DNA of 64,000 bases from Pseudonocardia parietis (GCF_017876315.1 NZ_JAGINU010000001.1:6448001-6512000), one strand, 5' to 3'. Positions 1-8,460 are shown, counted from the first letter of the stretch. Made by a program: numbers and translations. The notes: generated from the sequence alone by a model not told the origin.

Positions 1-1556
1 CCGCAGACGACCCGGAAGTTGGTGTCGCCGAGCCGGAACACCGTGCAGTCGTCGATCATGCCGCCGGTCTCGTTGCAGACGGCGGAGTAGACGACCTGGC
101 CGTGCGAGAGCTTGCGGATGTTGCGGGTGAGCCCGTACTGCAGCAGCGCCTCGGCGTCGGGCCCGAGCACCTCGAACTTGCGCAGCGGCGACAGGTCCAT
201 CACGGCGACCCGCTCCCGGCACGCCCAGTACTCCTCCTGCGGCCCGTGCCCGTCGAAGCTCGCCGGCAGCCAGTAGCCGCGGTACTCGGTGAACTGCCGG
301 GTGAGCGCGGAGGTCCGCGAGTGAAAGGCGGTCTGCTTGGTCAGCTTTGCCGGCTGCTCCGGGGTGACACGGTGGGCGATGGCCATGGAGAACTTCCGTT
401 CGGCGTCGTAGACCCGGACGTGGACGTCGGTCGGGACCCAGCCGTTCGACGGGTCGACGTCGTCCGGGCACGCGGAGGTCCCGCAGACGAGATCGGTCCC
501 GGCCCGCAGGAGCACGTAGTCCCCGGGGCGCGACCACGGCTCGTCGAAGACGAGCTGGTTGTGGCCGTCGAAGGCGGTGTTGTAGAAGAGGTTCAGCGCG
601 GGCCACCCGGCGCGCGGGGCGATGCCGTAGCGGTCCAGCTCGGCGTTGAAGTTGTCGGTGCAGTTGACGTGGCCCGGGTAGCCCATGTCCTCGTAGTACT
701 TCGCGTTGCACGCGAGACCGAACGTGTCGTGCCTGCCGACCGTGTCCTGGACGACCTCGATGAGGGGTTGCATGTCCTGGTCGTAGAACTTCCCGTGCAA
801 CCCGGGCTGCGGGTACGCCTGCCCCATGAAGTACCGGGTCGCGGTGGAGTCGAGCCCGCGCTCGAGCCCCTCCTGTAGGCGGTGCGAGTGGAAGGCCAGG
901 AAGTCCGAGCACTGCCTGCCCTCGACGTCGATGATCTGGATGTACTGGCCGGCCTTCACTTCGTAGCCCAGCGCGGTCGCGCTGTTCACCCGGAAGTCCA
1001 TGACCGGCTCGGCAAGCGGTTCGGGCAGCGGCGGTGGCGGGACGAGGCCGCGGTTCGCCCGCCGGAGCTCGATCAACAGGTCCGACGGCGGGTTCGCCTC
1101 GACCGCGTCGAGCCGCATCTCGCCACCGGGGGCTGCCACGACCACCGTCCCGGGCGCCTGCGCGGTGAACGTCTCGGTGGCACCGGCCGGCGACCACTCC
1201 CCGAACAGCCGGGCCGCGTCGAGCCGGGTGGGGTCGAGCCCCTGGCGGACGAGCTGGGCCACGACCGGGTCCGCGATCCGGGTATGGCGCCCGACGAGGG
1301 CCCGGAGCACCGTCGCCGGGCCGTCGGGCGCGATGTCGAGGACCGGCTGCTGCGTGCCCTCGAGCCGCAGCGTCGTGAGCTCGGCGACCTGGCGACCCTC
1401 CAGGTCGACGACCGTGAGCTGGTCACCGGCGGCCAGCCGGACACCGGTCAGGCCGCCGGCGCGGACCCAGTACGTCTCGAGCCCGGGCTCGGGCGAGAGC
1501 AGGCCGGGCAGCAGCAGGCGTCGACGGTCCGGCCTCCGGTCGGTCGGTACTGCCAT
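1..1556 (-). CDS. Tandem DUF1989 - aminomethyltransferase (GcvT) fusion, C-terminus outside window
   Basis: The gene runs off the left edge, so 518 codons are visible and the C-terminal part is missing. The ATG follows a GGAAGGGAGA ribosome site. Residues ~25-170 resemble a degenerate first DUF1989 half (GDQLTVVDLEGRQVAEL). Residues ~185-400 are a full DUF1989 domain (GRQCSDFLAF, GRHDTFGLACN, HVNCTDNFN). From ~430 a GcvT-type folate-binding domain starts (RERVAVMDLSPLRKFEV, GGMIDDCTVFRLG). DUF1989 proteins include the urea-carboxylase-associated family, some members of which hydrolyse carboxyguanidine; GcvT domains pass one-carbon units to tetrahydrofolate. It is the last visible gene of the leftward sox operon, so a role in one-carbon or amine transfer is inferred. 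The exact reaction is unknown. Confidence 0.85.
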   Translation of the reverse strand, partial: MAVPTDRRPDRRRLLLPGLLSPEPGLETYWVRAGGLTGVRLAAGDQLTVVDLEGRQVAELTTLRLEGTQQPVLDIAPDGPATVLRALVGRHTRIADPVVAQLVRQGLDPTRLDAARLFGEWSPAGATETFTAQAPGTVVVAAPGGEMRLDAVEANPPSDLLIELRRANRGLVPPPPLPEPLAEPVMDFRVNSATALGYEVKAGQYIQIIDVEGRQCSDFLAFHSHRLQEGLERGLDSTATRYFMGQAYPQPGLHGKFYDQDMQPLIEVVQDTVGRHDTFGLACNAKYYEDMGYPGHVNCTDNFNAELDRYGIAPRAGWPALNLFYNTAFDGHNQLVFDEPWSRPGDYVLLRAGTDLVCGTSACPDDVDPSNGWVPTDVHVRVYDAERKFSMAIAHRVTPEQPAKLTKQTAFHSRTSALTRQFTEYRGYWLPASFDGHGPQEEYWACRERVAVMDLSPLRKFEVLGPDAEALLQYGLTRNIRKLSHGQVVYSAVCNETGGMIDDCTVFRLGDTNFRVVC

Positions 1557-1612
1557 GGAAATCGTCTCCCTTCCTGCACGACCCGCCCGGCTCCCCCCGG
1601 GACCGGGACGGG

Positions 1613-1723
1613 TCAGAGCTTCCGGACGAACGTCCGGGCCTGGTAGAGGGCGAGCAGTGGGAGGACGATGAACAGGATCGTCGCCACGATCGGACCCGCC
1701 GGATACGCGTACCACTCACTCAT
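1613..1723 (-). CDS. 36-aa single-pass membrane micropeptide, possible transporter small subunit
   Basis: A 36-residue frame starts at ATG 1723 behind a good GTGGAGGCAGCG ribosome site. It is one membrane span (about residues 9-27, VATILFIVLPLLALYQAR) with a short polar N-terminus (MSEWYAYPAG) and a basic C-terminal tail (TFVRKL). It sits in the sox operon between the EamA/DMT transporter block and the DUF1989-GcvT gene, 56 bp upstream of the latter. Tiny one-span subunits are known for other secondary transporters (for example MetS with the NSS transporter MetP), and the second transporter of this island (the symporter near 14 kb) has a similar micropeptide. I infer it assists the DMT-type permease. 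No homologue search was possible. Confidence 0.6.
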   Translation of the reverse strand: MSEWYAYPAGPIVATILFIVLPLLALYQARTFVRKL

Positions 1724-1805
1724 CGCTGCCTCCACTCGTCGCTGCTGCTTCCGGTCGTCGCTGCTGCCTCACTCGTCGCTGCTGCCTCACTCATCGCACT
1801 GCCTC
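1718..1805 (-). repeat. Five degenerate 18-bp tandem repeats covering two start sites
   Basis: On the minus strand the unit is GAGGCAGCAGCGACGAGT. Full copies lie at 1734-1751, 1753-1770 and 1771-1788, and partial copies at 1718-1733 and 1789-1805. Both partial copies carry the form GGCAG..GATGAGT, which contains an SD-like GAGG and an ATG. The array therefore looks like repeated duplication of a translation-initiation segment. Confidence 0.8.
1720..1794 (-). other. 24-codon relay ORF between the 103-aa and 36-aa genes
   Basis: The ATG at 1794 overlaps the stop codon of the 103-aa gene (ATGA), and its own TGA overlaps the ATG of the 36-aa gene (ATGA again). The peptide (MSEAAATSEAAATTGSSSD, then EWRQR) is low-complexity and is encoded entirely by the 18-bp repeats. 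It is probably not a functional protein. It could carry ribosomes from the upstream gene to the micropeptide start by termination-reinitiation, which is inference from the overlaps only. Confidence 0.25.
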
Positions 1806-2102
1806 CGACAATCCGGACTGGGCCATACGTTCACGGCCGAAACCGTTCACCTGGTAACGGAGCATGAGCTTCTCCCCGCCCCCGCCCCCGGCCCCGGCCC
1901 GGGAGGGGTCGACGTCCGCCCCCACCTCGTCGAGGAGACCGCCCGAGTAGAGGTCGGTGAGCGTCAGCCGGACGGTCCCCGCCCAGTACTCACCGGACAC
2001 CCCGTACTCGTCCTCGACGGCCGCGACCACCTCGTGGTCCCAGAGCGGACCGTCCCGCAGCAGCTTCTGCAGGACGAATCCCTTGATGTGCACGCGGGCC
2101 AT
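1791..2102 (-). CDS. Small protein of unknown function, DMT-transporter partner
   Basis: I do not recognise this 103-residue protein. Residues 1-60 (VLQKLLRDGPLWDHEVVAAVEDEYG, VRLTLTDLYSGGLLDEVG) look like a helical, possibly winged-helix fold. A flexible stretch follows (DPSRAGAGGGGGEK), then a short beta-like end (LMLRYQVNGFGRERMA). No membrane segment is visible. Its ATG overlaps the stop of the EamA/DMT transporter by one base (TGATG), so the two are translationally coupled and probably act together. It could be a cytosolic regulator of the transporter or a small DNA-binding protein; neither can be shown from sequence. Confidence 0.75.
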   Translation of the reverse strand: MARVHIKGFVLQKLLRDGPLWDHEVVAAVEDEYGVSGEYWAGTVRLTLTDLYSGGLLDEVGADVDPSRAGAGGGGGEKLMLRYQVNGFGRERMAQSGLSEAVR

Positions 2103-3163
2103 CAGCTCGTCCCGTCCGTGGTGAGGGGCGCCCGGTGCCTGCTGGGCACGGAGCGGATGACTTCGAGGACGTCGCGGCGCTCGGTGAACAGGATGAAGCT
2201 GCCGAGCACCGCGATGAGGGCCCCGATGATGAACTCGACCCCCGGGAGCTCCAGGGTGAACACGAAGATCCAGACCAGGGACAGCGGCCCGTACAGGGCG
2301 GCGATCGCCTGCCCGCGACCGACCCCGATCAGCGGGAAAGACTTGTACCAGGACACATAGCAGAACCCGAACGTCAGGCCCAGCAGGACCATCAGCAGCA
2401 GGACCGGGCCCGAGGTGAGGGCCGCCCCGACGGCGGACCAGAACGCCCCGCCCGCGAGGATCGAGGCCAGCGGGACCGCGATCACCAGCCAGAGCGCCAC
2501 TTCGGCCGTGAACCGCAGCGGGAGCCCGATGTCGGGGTCGCTGACGTCGAGTGCCCGGCCGGCGATGGCCCCTTCCAGTCCCCAGCCGATGATCGCCATC
2601 ACGCCCCCGACGTAGCCGAGCAGGCCGCTGCCCTCGTCGGCGGCGAGCCCCGGAGCGAAGATCACGACGCCGCCCAGCATGATCACGGCGATGCCGAACG
2701 CGGCCCGCTTGGTGATCGTCTCGCCGTACCAGGCCCGCGCGGCGAACGCACCGACGATCGGGTAGAGCAGGGCGGCGACCGCGGCGAACGCCGTCCCGAC
2801 GTAGGCGATGGCGAGGATCGACCCGAAGATCGCGAGCATCCCGGCGACACCGGCCGGCAGGTACCAGCGGGAGATCCGGGGCTGCATCAGCGTCCGGCCG
2901 TAGTCACTGATCTTCCCGAGGGCGCCCATCCAGACGAACATGGCCAGCAGGACGGCGATCGCGTTCAGAATGGTGATCACGAGTGCGGCCAGCAGGTAGT
3001 TGTCCGTCAGGCCGGCGAACGGTTCCACCTCGTAGATCACCGTGCCGGGTACGTACCAGGCTCCCCAGAGCACCGCGCACCACAGCGCCCAGATGAAACC
3101 CCATCTGACCTGGCGGTTCCGGTGTTCCACACGTAATGCGGCAATGCCCTCAGTACTCGGCAT
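2102..3163 (-). CDS. EamA/DMT-superfamily transporter
   Basis: A 353-residue membrane protein with about ten hydrophobic spans in two halves, typical of drug/metabolite transporters. The first span follows a basic N-terminus (WGFIWALWCAVLWGAWYVPG); later spans include LLYPIVGAFAARAWYGE and GFCYVSWYKSFPLIGVGRGQ, with a charged C-terminal tail. The start ATG has GGGAGG five bases upstream. It lies 55 bp downstream of soxG in the same orientation, so it is probably part of the sox operon and moves an amine, an amino acid or a pathway product across the membrane. Substrate and direction are unknown. DMT family members include both exporters and importers. Confidence 0.85.
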   Translation of the reverse strand: MPSTEGIAALRVEHRNRQVRWGFIWALWCAVLWGAWYVPGTVIYEVEPFAGLTDNYLLAALVITILNAIAVLLAMFVWMGALGKISDYGRTLMQPRISRWYLPAGVAGMLAIFGSILAIAYVGTAFAAVAALLYPIVGAFAARAWYGETITKRAAFGIAVIMLGGVVIFAPGLAADEGSGLLGYVGGVMAIIGWGLEGAIAGRALDVSDPDIGLPLRFTAEVALWLVIAVPLASILAGGAFWSAVGAALTSGPVLLLMVLLGLTFGFCYVSWYKSFPLIGVGRGQAIAALYGPLSLVWIFVFTLELPGVEFIIGALIAVLGSFILFTERRDVLEVIRSVPSRHRAPLTTDGTS

Positions 3164-3218
3164 GGGTACCTCCCGGCCGATGGTGGGGTGCTGCGTCGGA
3201 CGCAGCTGTGGAGGACGT

Positions 3219-3857
3219 TCAGGTGTGGTGCTCCGGCCCGGTCACGTCGATGCCGTACTCGGCGCCGGCGTCGAGCAGGACGTCGAACAGGTATTGGCCA
3301 CTGGAGCGTTCGCAGTGCAGCAGGTAGGAGGGTGTGGTGGTGTCGGGGTCGTCGTCGCGGATCAGGTCGGTGGCCAGGCCGGCGACCGAGGTGCGCAGCG
3401 CGGCGCCGGCCGGTGTGGAGTCGTGGTGCAGGTCGATACCGCAGATCTTGGCCAGGACCTCGGCGCTGCGCCGGCCGCGCAGCCGGATCAGGGCGCGGCC
3501 GTGGGTCAGGTCGAGCACCGACACGAACTCACCCGTGGCCTGTGCGGCATGTTCGAGGTGGTCGCGTAGGGGTCGGGCGGTGGCGGGTGGGCCGATGATC
3601 AGCCATTCCCCGGGCCCGGACCCGACGGCGAGTACGGGGTGTCCGGCCTGTTCGGTGCGCACCGCCCGCCCGAACCGGGCACCGACGATGTCGCGCAGCG
3701 CCCCACCGAACGGGCCGCGCACCAGGACTTTGGCCCGGGCGGATTCGTCGGTGAGGGTGAGGTCGGCGGTGCTGCGCCGGGCACTGATCTGCCATCCGTC
3801 ACGCTCGACGGGATCGGCTGCGGTGATCGGGGTCCGGGCCACGACGGTGTCAGGCAC
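3219..3857 (-). CDS. soxG: Sarcosine oxidase-family gamma subunit
   Basis: Gamma subunit of the heterotetrameric sarcosine oxidase / N-methylglutamate dehydrogenase family, about 212 residues as expected. The fold resembles the GcvT/YgfZ N-terminal domain: GEWLIIGP, LDLTHGRALIRLRGRRSAEVLAKICGIDL, and the C-terminal CERSSGQYLFDVLLDAG. I chose the GTG at 3857 because it has GGGAG ten bases upstream and overlaps the soxA stop by only eight bases. An in-frame ATG at 3890 would overlap soxA by 41 bases. It is the last sox gene before the transporter. In the N-methylglutamate pathway this subunit is called MgdD. Confidence 0.9.
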   Translation of the reverse strand: MPDTVVARTPITAADPVERDGWQISARRSTADLTLTDESARAKVLVRGPFGGALRDIVGARFGRAVRTEQAGHPVLAVGSGPGEWLIIGPPATARPLRDHLEHAAQATGEFVSVLDLTHGRALIRLRGRRSAEVLAKICGIDLHHDSTPAGAALRTSVAGLATDLIRDDDPDTTTPSYLLHCERSSGQYLFDVLLDAGAEYGIDVTGPEHHT

Positions 3858-6732
3858 GTTGGCGTTCTCCCTTCGGGTCGAAGTGCGCATGCCCTTCGAT
3901 CACCCGCGCGGTGATATCGGCCCCGTCGGGTAGGTGCACGGTGAGGCGGGTGCCGGGCGCGGCGAGGTCGGGATCGACCTGGCCGAGGCAGATCGAGCGG
4001 CGCAACGTCGGTGACATCCGCGACGAGGTGATCCGCCCGGCGATCCGCCCGTCCGACCGCACGATCTGACTGGCCTCCGCGGGCACGATCCGGCTGTCCT
4101 CGGGCTGGATCGCCACCAACACCGGATAGTCACCGTGCTGGTGTTGCCAGACGAGTTCGGGTTTACCGACGAAATCGGCCTTGTCGAGTTTGATCAACCC
4201 GCCCAGGCCGGCGGTGTAGCCCTGGGACAGCCCATCGGTGTCCTGACCGACGATGAAATGCCCCTTCTCCAGGCGCAGGACCCGTTGCGCCTCCACCCCG
4301 AACGCCGCGATCCCCAAATCCCGACCCTGCTCCATGAGGTGTTCCCAGACGTGGAGGCCGTAGGAGGCCGGGACGTGGATCTCATAGGACAGTTCGCCGG
4401 TGAACCCGATCCGCCACAGCACACAGTCCTCGACCCCGGCCACGGTCCCGGTCCGGACCTGCATGTAGCCGAACGCGTCGGAGCCCAGATCCACATCAGT
4501 CACCCGGGCCAAAAGCTCCCGCGAGCGGGGCCCGGCCAAATTCATGCTCGCGTAGGCGGTGGTGACCGGGGTGACGTGCACCTGCCAGTCCGGGTGCGAG
4601 GTCTGCAACCAGTCCTCGACCCACTCCCACACCGTCGCCGCCCCCGACGACGTGGTCGACATCAGGTAGTGATCCTCACCGAGCCGGCCGGTGACGCCGT
4701 CGTCCATCACCACACCGTCGTCGGCGCACATCACCCCATACCGCACCCCACCCACCGGGAGTTTCGACCACTTGTTGACATAGAGCAGGTTCAGCAGCTT
4801 CGCCACGTCCGGGCCGCGCAGGTCCAGCTTCCCGATCGGGGTGACATCGATCAACCCCACCCGCTCACGCACCGCCCGCACCTCCGCGGCCGGGTCGCCG
4901 TAGTGCTCGGGGCGGATCCACTGCCCGGCCACCAACGCCGTCGCGTCGTGACGTTCGTGCCAGGGCTGCATCGGGGAGTGGCGCACCGGTTCCGGGACCC
5001 GCCCGGCCAGAGCACCGAGCGTCACCGGCGCATACATCGGGCGCCACGTGGTGGTGCCGGTCTCGGCGATACTGCGCCCGGTCGCCTCGGCCAACACCGC
5101 GACCGCGTTGACCGTCTCCAACTTGCCCTGCGTCGGACCCATCGTGACCGTCGTGTAGCGCTTGACCAGCTCGACGGAGTCGTAGCCCTCCTTCACCGCA
5201 CTGACGATGTCCTTCGACGACACGTCCTCACACAGATCCACGAACCCGTGCGTGCTGCTACGGAACAACTCCGGATGCGGAGCCGGGCGCAACGGCGGCA
5301 CCGGCCGTGGGGTGTGCGCCTCGCCGGTGGTGGTGGCGTGGTCGGGGCGGGTGGGCAGCTGTGCGCGGGTGACATCGGCGGTGTGCGCGGCGCGGCGGGC
5401 GGCTTCCTGCCCGACCGCGTGACCGTGGGCGACCAGGTCGTCGACCGTGCCGTCACCCACCACGCCTCCCGCGGCCAGCACCGTGTCCGGGAGGACGGCG
5501 GGGTCGGGGACGAAGCGGGCCGAGCCCGGGTCGTAGACCGGCAGGTCCCCGGCCATGTTCAGCAACGACGTCGGCGCGGTCCACCCCGTCGCGGTGACCA
5601 ACAGGTCACACGCGATCTGCGAACCGTCGGCCAGTGTCACCGAACGGACCCCGCCCCGGCCTTCGGCGCGCACCACGTGCTCGCCGCGGCGGGCGTCGAC
5701 GACCGCGGCGATCTCCACACCGGCGCGCCGCAGGTCCTCCACCGCCGCATCCCCGGAGCTGTTGGCGCTCATCACCACCGCCCGCTGTCCGGGGCGCACC
5801 GCATACAGGTTGATCAGGCGCCGGACCGCGGTCGAGAGCATCACCCCGGGCAGATCGTTGCCCTCGAACACATACGGGCGCTCGATCAACCCCGGCGCGA
5901 CCACGAACGACCGCGCCCGCGCCTTGATCAACCGTTCGAACACGTGCGGCAGCCCGCGCTGCACGATCGGGACCCAGTTGTCGTCATAGCGGGCCAGTGC
6001 CACCGAGTTGGTGAGGACCTCGATACCGGGCTCGGCCGCGACCTGCGCCCGCAACTCCCGCAACGCCGCCAGATCGCCGGCCGTCCCCCAGCGCAGGTGC
6101 CCGCCGAGCTGGTGTTCCTCCTCGACCAGCATCACCTGCGCACCCGTGCGGGCTGCGGCCACGGCGGAGGCCATCCCGGCCGGGCCACCGCCGGCGACGA
6201 CGACGTCGGGGTGGGCGTAACGCTTGTCGAACACCGCACCGGACGGCTCCGACGACACCGTGCCGGCGTGCACGAACTGGCGCAGGACCTTCTCATACAT
6301 CGGCCACAACGGCTCGGGCTTGATGAACGTCTTGTAGTAGAACCCGGTCGCCAAAAACCGGCCCACCAGACCGTTGACCGCCTTCAGGTCATACTTCAGC
6401 GACGGCCACGTGTTCTGCGACCGCACCTCCATCCCCTCGGCCACCAACCGATGCGCGCCGCGCACGTTCGGCTCGTCACCGACCTGGACCATGCAGCCCG
6501 GGTCGTGGAAATCCGCGGTCTGGATCCCCCGCGGGCGGTGGTACTTGTAGCTACGCGACAACACCCGCTCCCCAGCCGCCGCCAACGCGGAGGCGATCGT
6601 GTCCCCGGGGTGCGCGGTGCAGGGTTTGCCGTTCCAGCGGAACTCCAGCAGCCGGGAGCGGTCGATCACCTCACCGGGCTGCGGAGCCAGCCGCGCCGGG
6701 GCCGTCGTGGTCGTGGTCGTGGCCGCGGTCAT
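3850..6732 (-). CDS. soxA: Sarcosine oxidase-family alpha subunit (NAD/FAD and folate domains)
   Basis: A 960-residue alpha subunit of normal family length. Residues ~28-110 are a ferredoxin-like Fer2_4 domain (RSYKYHRPRGIQTADF). Residues ~175-460 are a dinucleotide-binding domain with GGGPAG at 181-186. Residues ~580-950 are GcvT and GcvT_C domains (FGVEAQRVLRLEKGHFIVGQ, GLGGLIKLDKADFVGKPEL). In this family the enzyme oxidatively demethylates an N-methyl amino acid (sarcosine or N-methylglutamate) and passes the methyl carbon to tetrahydrofolate on the GcvT domain. The start overlaps the soxD stop (TGATG). MgdC is the homologue in the N-methylglutamate route, and sequence inspection cannot separate the two. 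Confidence 0.95.
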   Translation of the reverse strand: MTAATTTTTTAPARLAPQPGEVIDRSRLLEFRWNGKPCTAHPGDTIASALAAAGERVLSRSYKYHRPRGIQTADFHDPGCMVQVGDEPNVRGAHRLVAEGMEVRSQNTWPSLKYDLKAVNGLVGRFLATGFYYKTFIKPEPLWPMYEKVLRQFVHAGTVSSEPSGAVFDKRYAHPDVVVAGGGPAGMASAVAAARTGAQVMLVEEEHQLGGHLRWGTAGDLAALRELRAQVAAEPGIEVLTNSVALARYDDNWVPIVQRGLPHVFERLIKARARSFVVAPGLIERPYVFEGNDLPGVMLSTAVRRLINLYAVRPGQRAVVMSANSSGDAAVEDLRRAGVEIAAVVDARRGEHVVRAEGRGGVRSVTLADGSQIACDLLVTATGWTAPTSLLNMAGDLPVYDPGSARFVPDPAVLPDTVLAAGGVVGDGTVDDLVAHGHAVGQEAARRAAHTADVTRAQLPTRPDHATTTGEAHTPRPVPPLRPAPHPELFRSSTHGFVDLCEDVSSKDIVSAVKEGYDSVELVKRYTTVTMGPTQGKLETVNAVAVLAEATGRSIAETGTTTWRPMYAPVTLGALAGRVPEPVRHSPMQPWHERHDATALVAGQWIRPEHYGDPAAEVRAVRERVGLIDVTPIGKLDLRGPDVAKLLNLLYVNKWSKLPVGGVRYGVMCADDGVVMDDGVTGRLGEDHYLMSTTSSGAATVWEWVEDWLQTSHPDWQVHVTPVTTAYASMNLAGPRSRELLARVTDVDLGSDAFGYMQVRTGTVAGVEDCVLWRIGFTGELSYEIHVPASYGLHVWEHLMEQGRDLGIAAFGVEAQRVLRLEKGHFIVGQDTDGLSQGYTAGLGGLIKLDKADFVGKPELVWQHQHGDYPVLVAIQPEDSRIVPAEASQIVRSDGRIAGRITSSRMSPTLRRSICLGQVDPDLAAPGTRLTVHLPDGADITARVIEGHAHFDPKGERQRA

Positions 6733-6989
6733 CAGGTCGCCCCCTGGGCCCGGTGGGCGTGGTGGGAGTTGGTGGCGGTGTCACGCTCCACGGCGAAGTA
6801 CCGGCGGCACCCCGCCCGGTGATACCACGACTCCGCCACCGTCCCGAGCGGGTTCGACTTCGCATACAGGAACCGGCGCCACTGCTGCGCAGACACCGTC
6901 TCCACCTCCGGGCGCGCCCGACGCTCACCGCCATAACGGAACTCGGTCACATTGCGCGGCCCGCACCACGGGCACGACAACACCATCAT
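6732..6989 (-). CDS. soxD: Sarcosine oxidase-family delta subunit, zinc-binding
   Basis: Small zinc subunit. Starting at ATG 6989 the protein is 85 residues with Cys6 and Cys9 (LSCPWCGPRN) and His57 and Cys61 (WYHRAGC). This matches the CxxC plus H-x3-C zinc pattern of SoxD. The start is preceded by GAGGTG nine bases upstream. A GTG at 7001 is also in frame but lies directly against the ribosome site, so I prefer 6989. The stop overlaps the soxA start by one base. A 75-bp gap separates it from soxB. Confidence 0.92.
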   Translation of the reverse strand: MMVLSCPWCGPRNVTEFRYGGERRARPEVETVSAQQWRRFLYAKSNPLGTVAESWYHRAGCRRYFAVERDTATNSHHAHRAQGAT

Positions 6990-7076
6990 CAGCGTGTTCA
7001 CCTCTCCACAGCCGCGCGCGCAGCCGGAAACAGTCGGTCGGGTCGGTCGGGGCTCGGCGACAGGCCGCCACCCGGG

Positions 7077-8372
7077 CTAGTGGCCCACCGCGGCAGCACC
7101 CTTCTCACCCACCAACCGGCCCGCGGCGAACCGCTCGATACCGAACGCCGAAATGATCTCCGGGGGGCGGCCGTGCGCGATGCAGTCGGCCATCGCCTCC
7201 CCCGACACCGGACCGGCCTTGAACCCGTAGGTCCCCCACCCCACATCGACGTAGAAACCCTCCACCCCGGTCGGGCCCATGATCGGCGAATAGTCCGGCG
7301 TCATGTCACACAGACCCGCCCACTGGCGCAGCAACCGCATCTTCGACAACGCCGGCATCAACTCCAGCACATGCCCGCCCAGGCCCTCGGTGAACTCCAA
7401 CGACCCCCGGATCGAGTACGACGCGAACGGATCCACACTGGCCCCGAACACCAACTCACCACGGTCGGTCTGGCTGACATAGACGTGCAACGTCCCGGAC
7501 ACCACCACCGTGTCCAGGAACGGCTTGACCGGCTCGGTCACCGCCGCCTGCAACGGGAACGTCTGCACCGGCATCTCCACCCCGGCCATATCCGAGATCA
7601 ACGTCGACCAGCCCGCCGTGCAGTTCACCACCACCGGCGCCGAGACCCGCCCCCGGTCGGTCTGCACCCCGGTCACCTTCCCGCCGTCGACGTCGATACC
7701 GGTCACCGTCGTCTTCTGATGAATGTGCACCCCGTGCGCATCCGCCCCACGCGCGTACCCCCACACCACCGCGTCGTGGCGCACGATCCCACCCGGCGGG
7801 TGATACAGCGCCCCCAGGATCGGGTACCGCGCATACGGCGACACATCCATGTGCGGGACGAGCTTCTTCACCTCGCCCGGGTCGATCACATCCGAATCGA
7901 CGTCCTGGAGCTTGTTGACCTCCGCCCGCCACCGCATCGTCCGCAACGACGAGTCGTTGTGCGCCAAGGTCATGTGCCCACGCTGGGAGAACATCACATT
8001 GAAGTTCAGATCCGCGGCCAGATGCTCATACAACTTCACCGAACGGTCATAGAACCGCACACCCTCCGGCGTCAGATAGTTCGACCGCAGGATCGCCGTG
8101 TTACGCCCCGAACCACCACCACCGATATAGGACTTCTCCAACACAGCCACATTCGTGATCCCATGATTCACAGCCAGGTAATACGCCGTCGCCAGACCAT
8201 GCACACCACCACCGATGATGATCACGTCATAGGTATCGGCGAGATCATGACCCCGCCACGCCCGCGGCCACTGCGCATCCGACACACCATGCTGGAACAA
8301 GCTCCACGCGGAGTAACCACGGAGCTTGCCGTTCCCGTTGGTGCGGGACACGCCATTGGTCGATCCGTCCAC
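7077..8372 (-). CDS. soxB: Sarcosine oxidase-family beta subunit, FAD/FMN flavoprotein
   Basis: The catalytic flavoprotein subunit, 431 residues. The FAD-binding Rossmann motif is IIIGGGVHG (51-59). RHDAV at 198-202 contains the histidine (H199) that by family comparison should hold the covalent FMN. The C-terminal GFYVDVGWGTYGFKAGP is the conserved DAO end. Translation starts at GTG 8372 with GGAGG seven bases upstream. It is the first gene of the leftward operon and lies about 40 nt from the predicted transcription start. It oxidises the N-methyl substrate at FAD. MgdA is the counterpart in the N-methylglutamate route. Confidence 0.95.
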   Translation of the reverse strand: MDGSTNGVSRTNGNGKLRGYSAWSLFQHGVSDAQWPRAWRGHDLADTYDVIIIGGGVHGLATAYYLAVNHGITNVAVLEKSYIGGGGSGRNTAILRSNYLTPEGVRFYDRSVKLYEHLAADLNFNVMFSQRGHMTLAHNDSSLRTMRWRAEVNKLQDVDSDVIDPGEVKKLVPHMDVSPYARYPILGALYHPPGGIVRHDAVVWGYARGADAHGVHIHQKTTVTGIDVDGGKVTGVQTDRGRVSAPVVVNCTAGWSTLISDMAGVEMPVQTFPLQAAVTEPVKPFLDTVVVSGTLHVYVSQTDRGELVFGASVDPFASYSIRGSLEFTEGLGGHVLELMPALSKMRLLRQWAGLCDMTPDYSPIMGPTGVEGFYVDVGWGTYGFKAGPVSGEAMADCIAHGRPPEIISAFGIERFAAGRLVGEKGAAAVGH

Positions 8373-8417
8373 GCAGTGCCTCCAGGCTCGTGGTGGTGTC
8401 GATCAGGTGTGACCGGG

Positions 8418-8460
8418 AGCATACGAGTTGTGGTGAACGACGTCCACCAGTAGTGGACGT
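8418..8460 (-). promoter_or_regulatory. sox promoter with overlapping operator dyad
   Basis: On the minus strand TGGACG (8441-8446) and TATGCT (8418-8423) are 17 bases apart, a plausible sigma70-type promoter giving a ~40-nt leader to soxB. The -35 box lies inside a perfect inverted repeat ACGTCCAC-N5-GTGGACGT (8440-8460), which suits repressor or activator control. The plus strand has six T residues right after the dyad, so a rho-independent terminator reading rightward is an alternative. However, no rightward gene lies upstream of it. Confidence 0.55.

Noticed and set aside
4135..6822. An 895-codon open frame on the plus strand opposite soxA
   Set aside because: It is the mirror of soxA third-codon GC bias: composition is Arg/His/Pro-rich, no family motifs, and soxA on the other strand has full domain structure.
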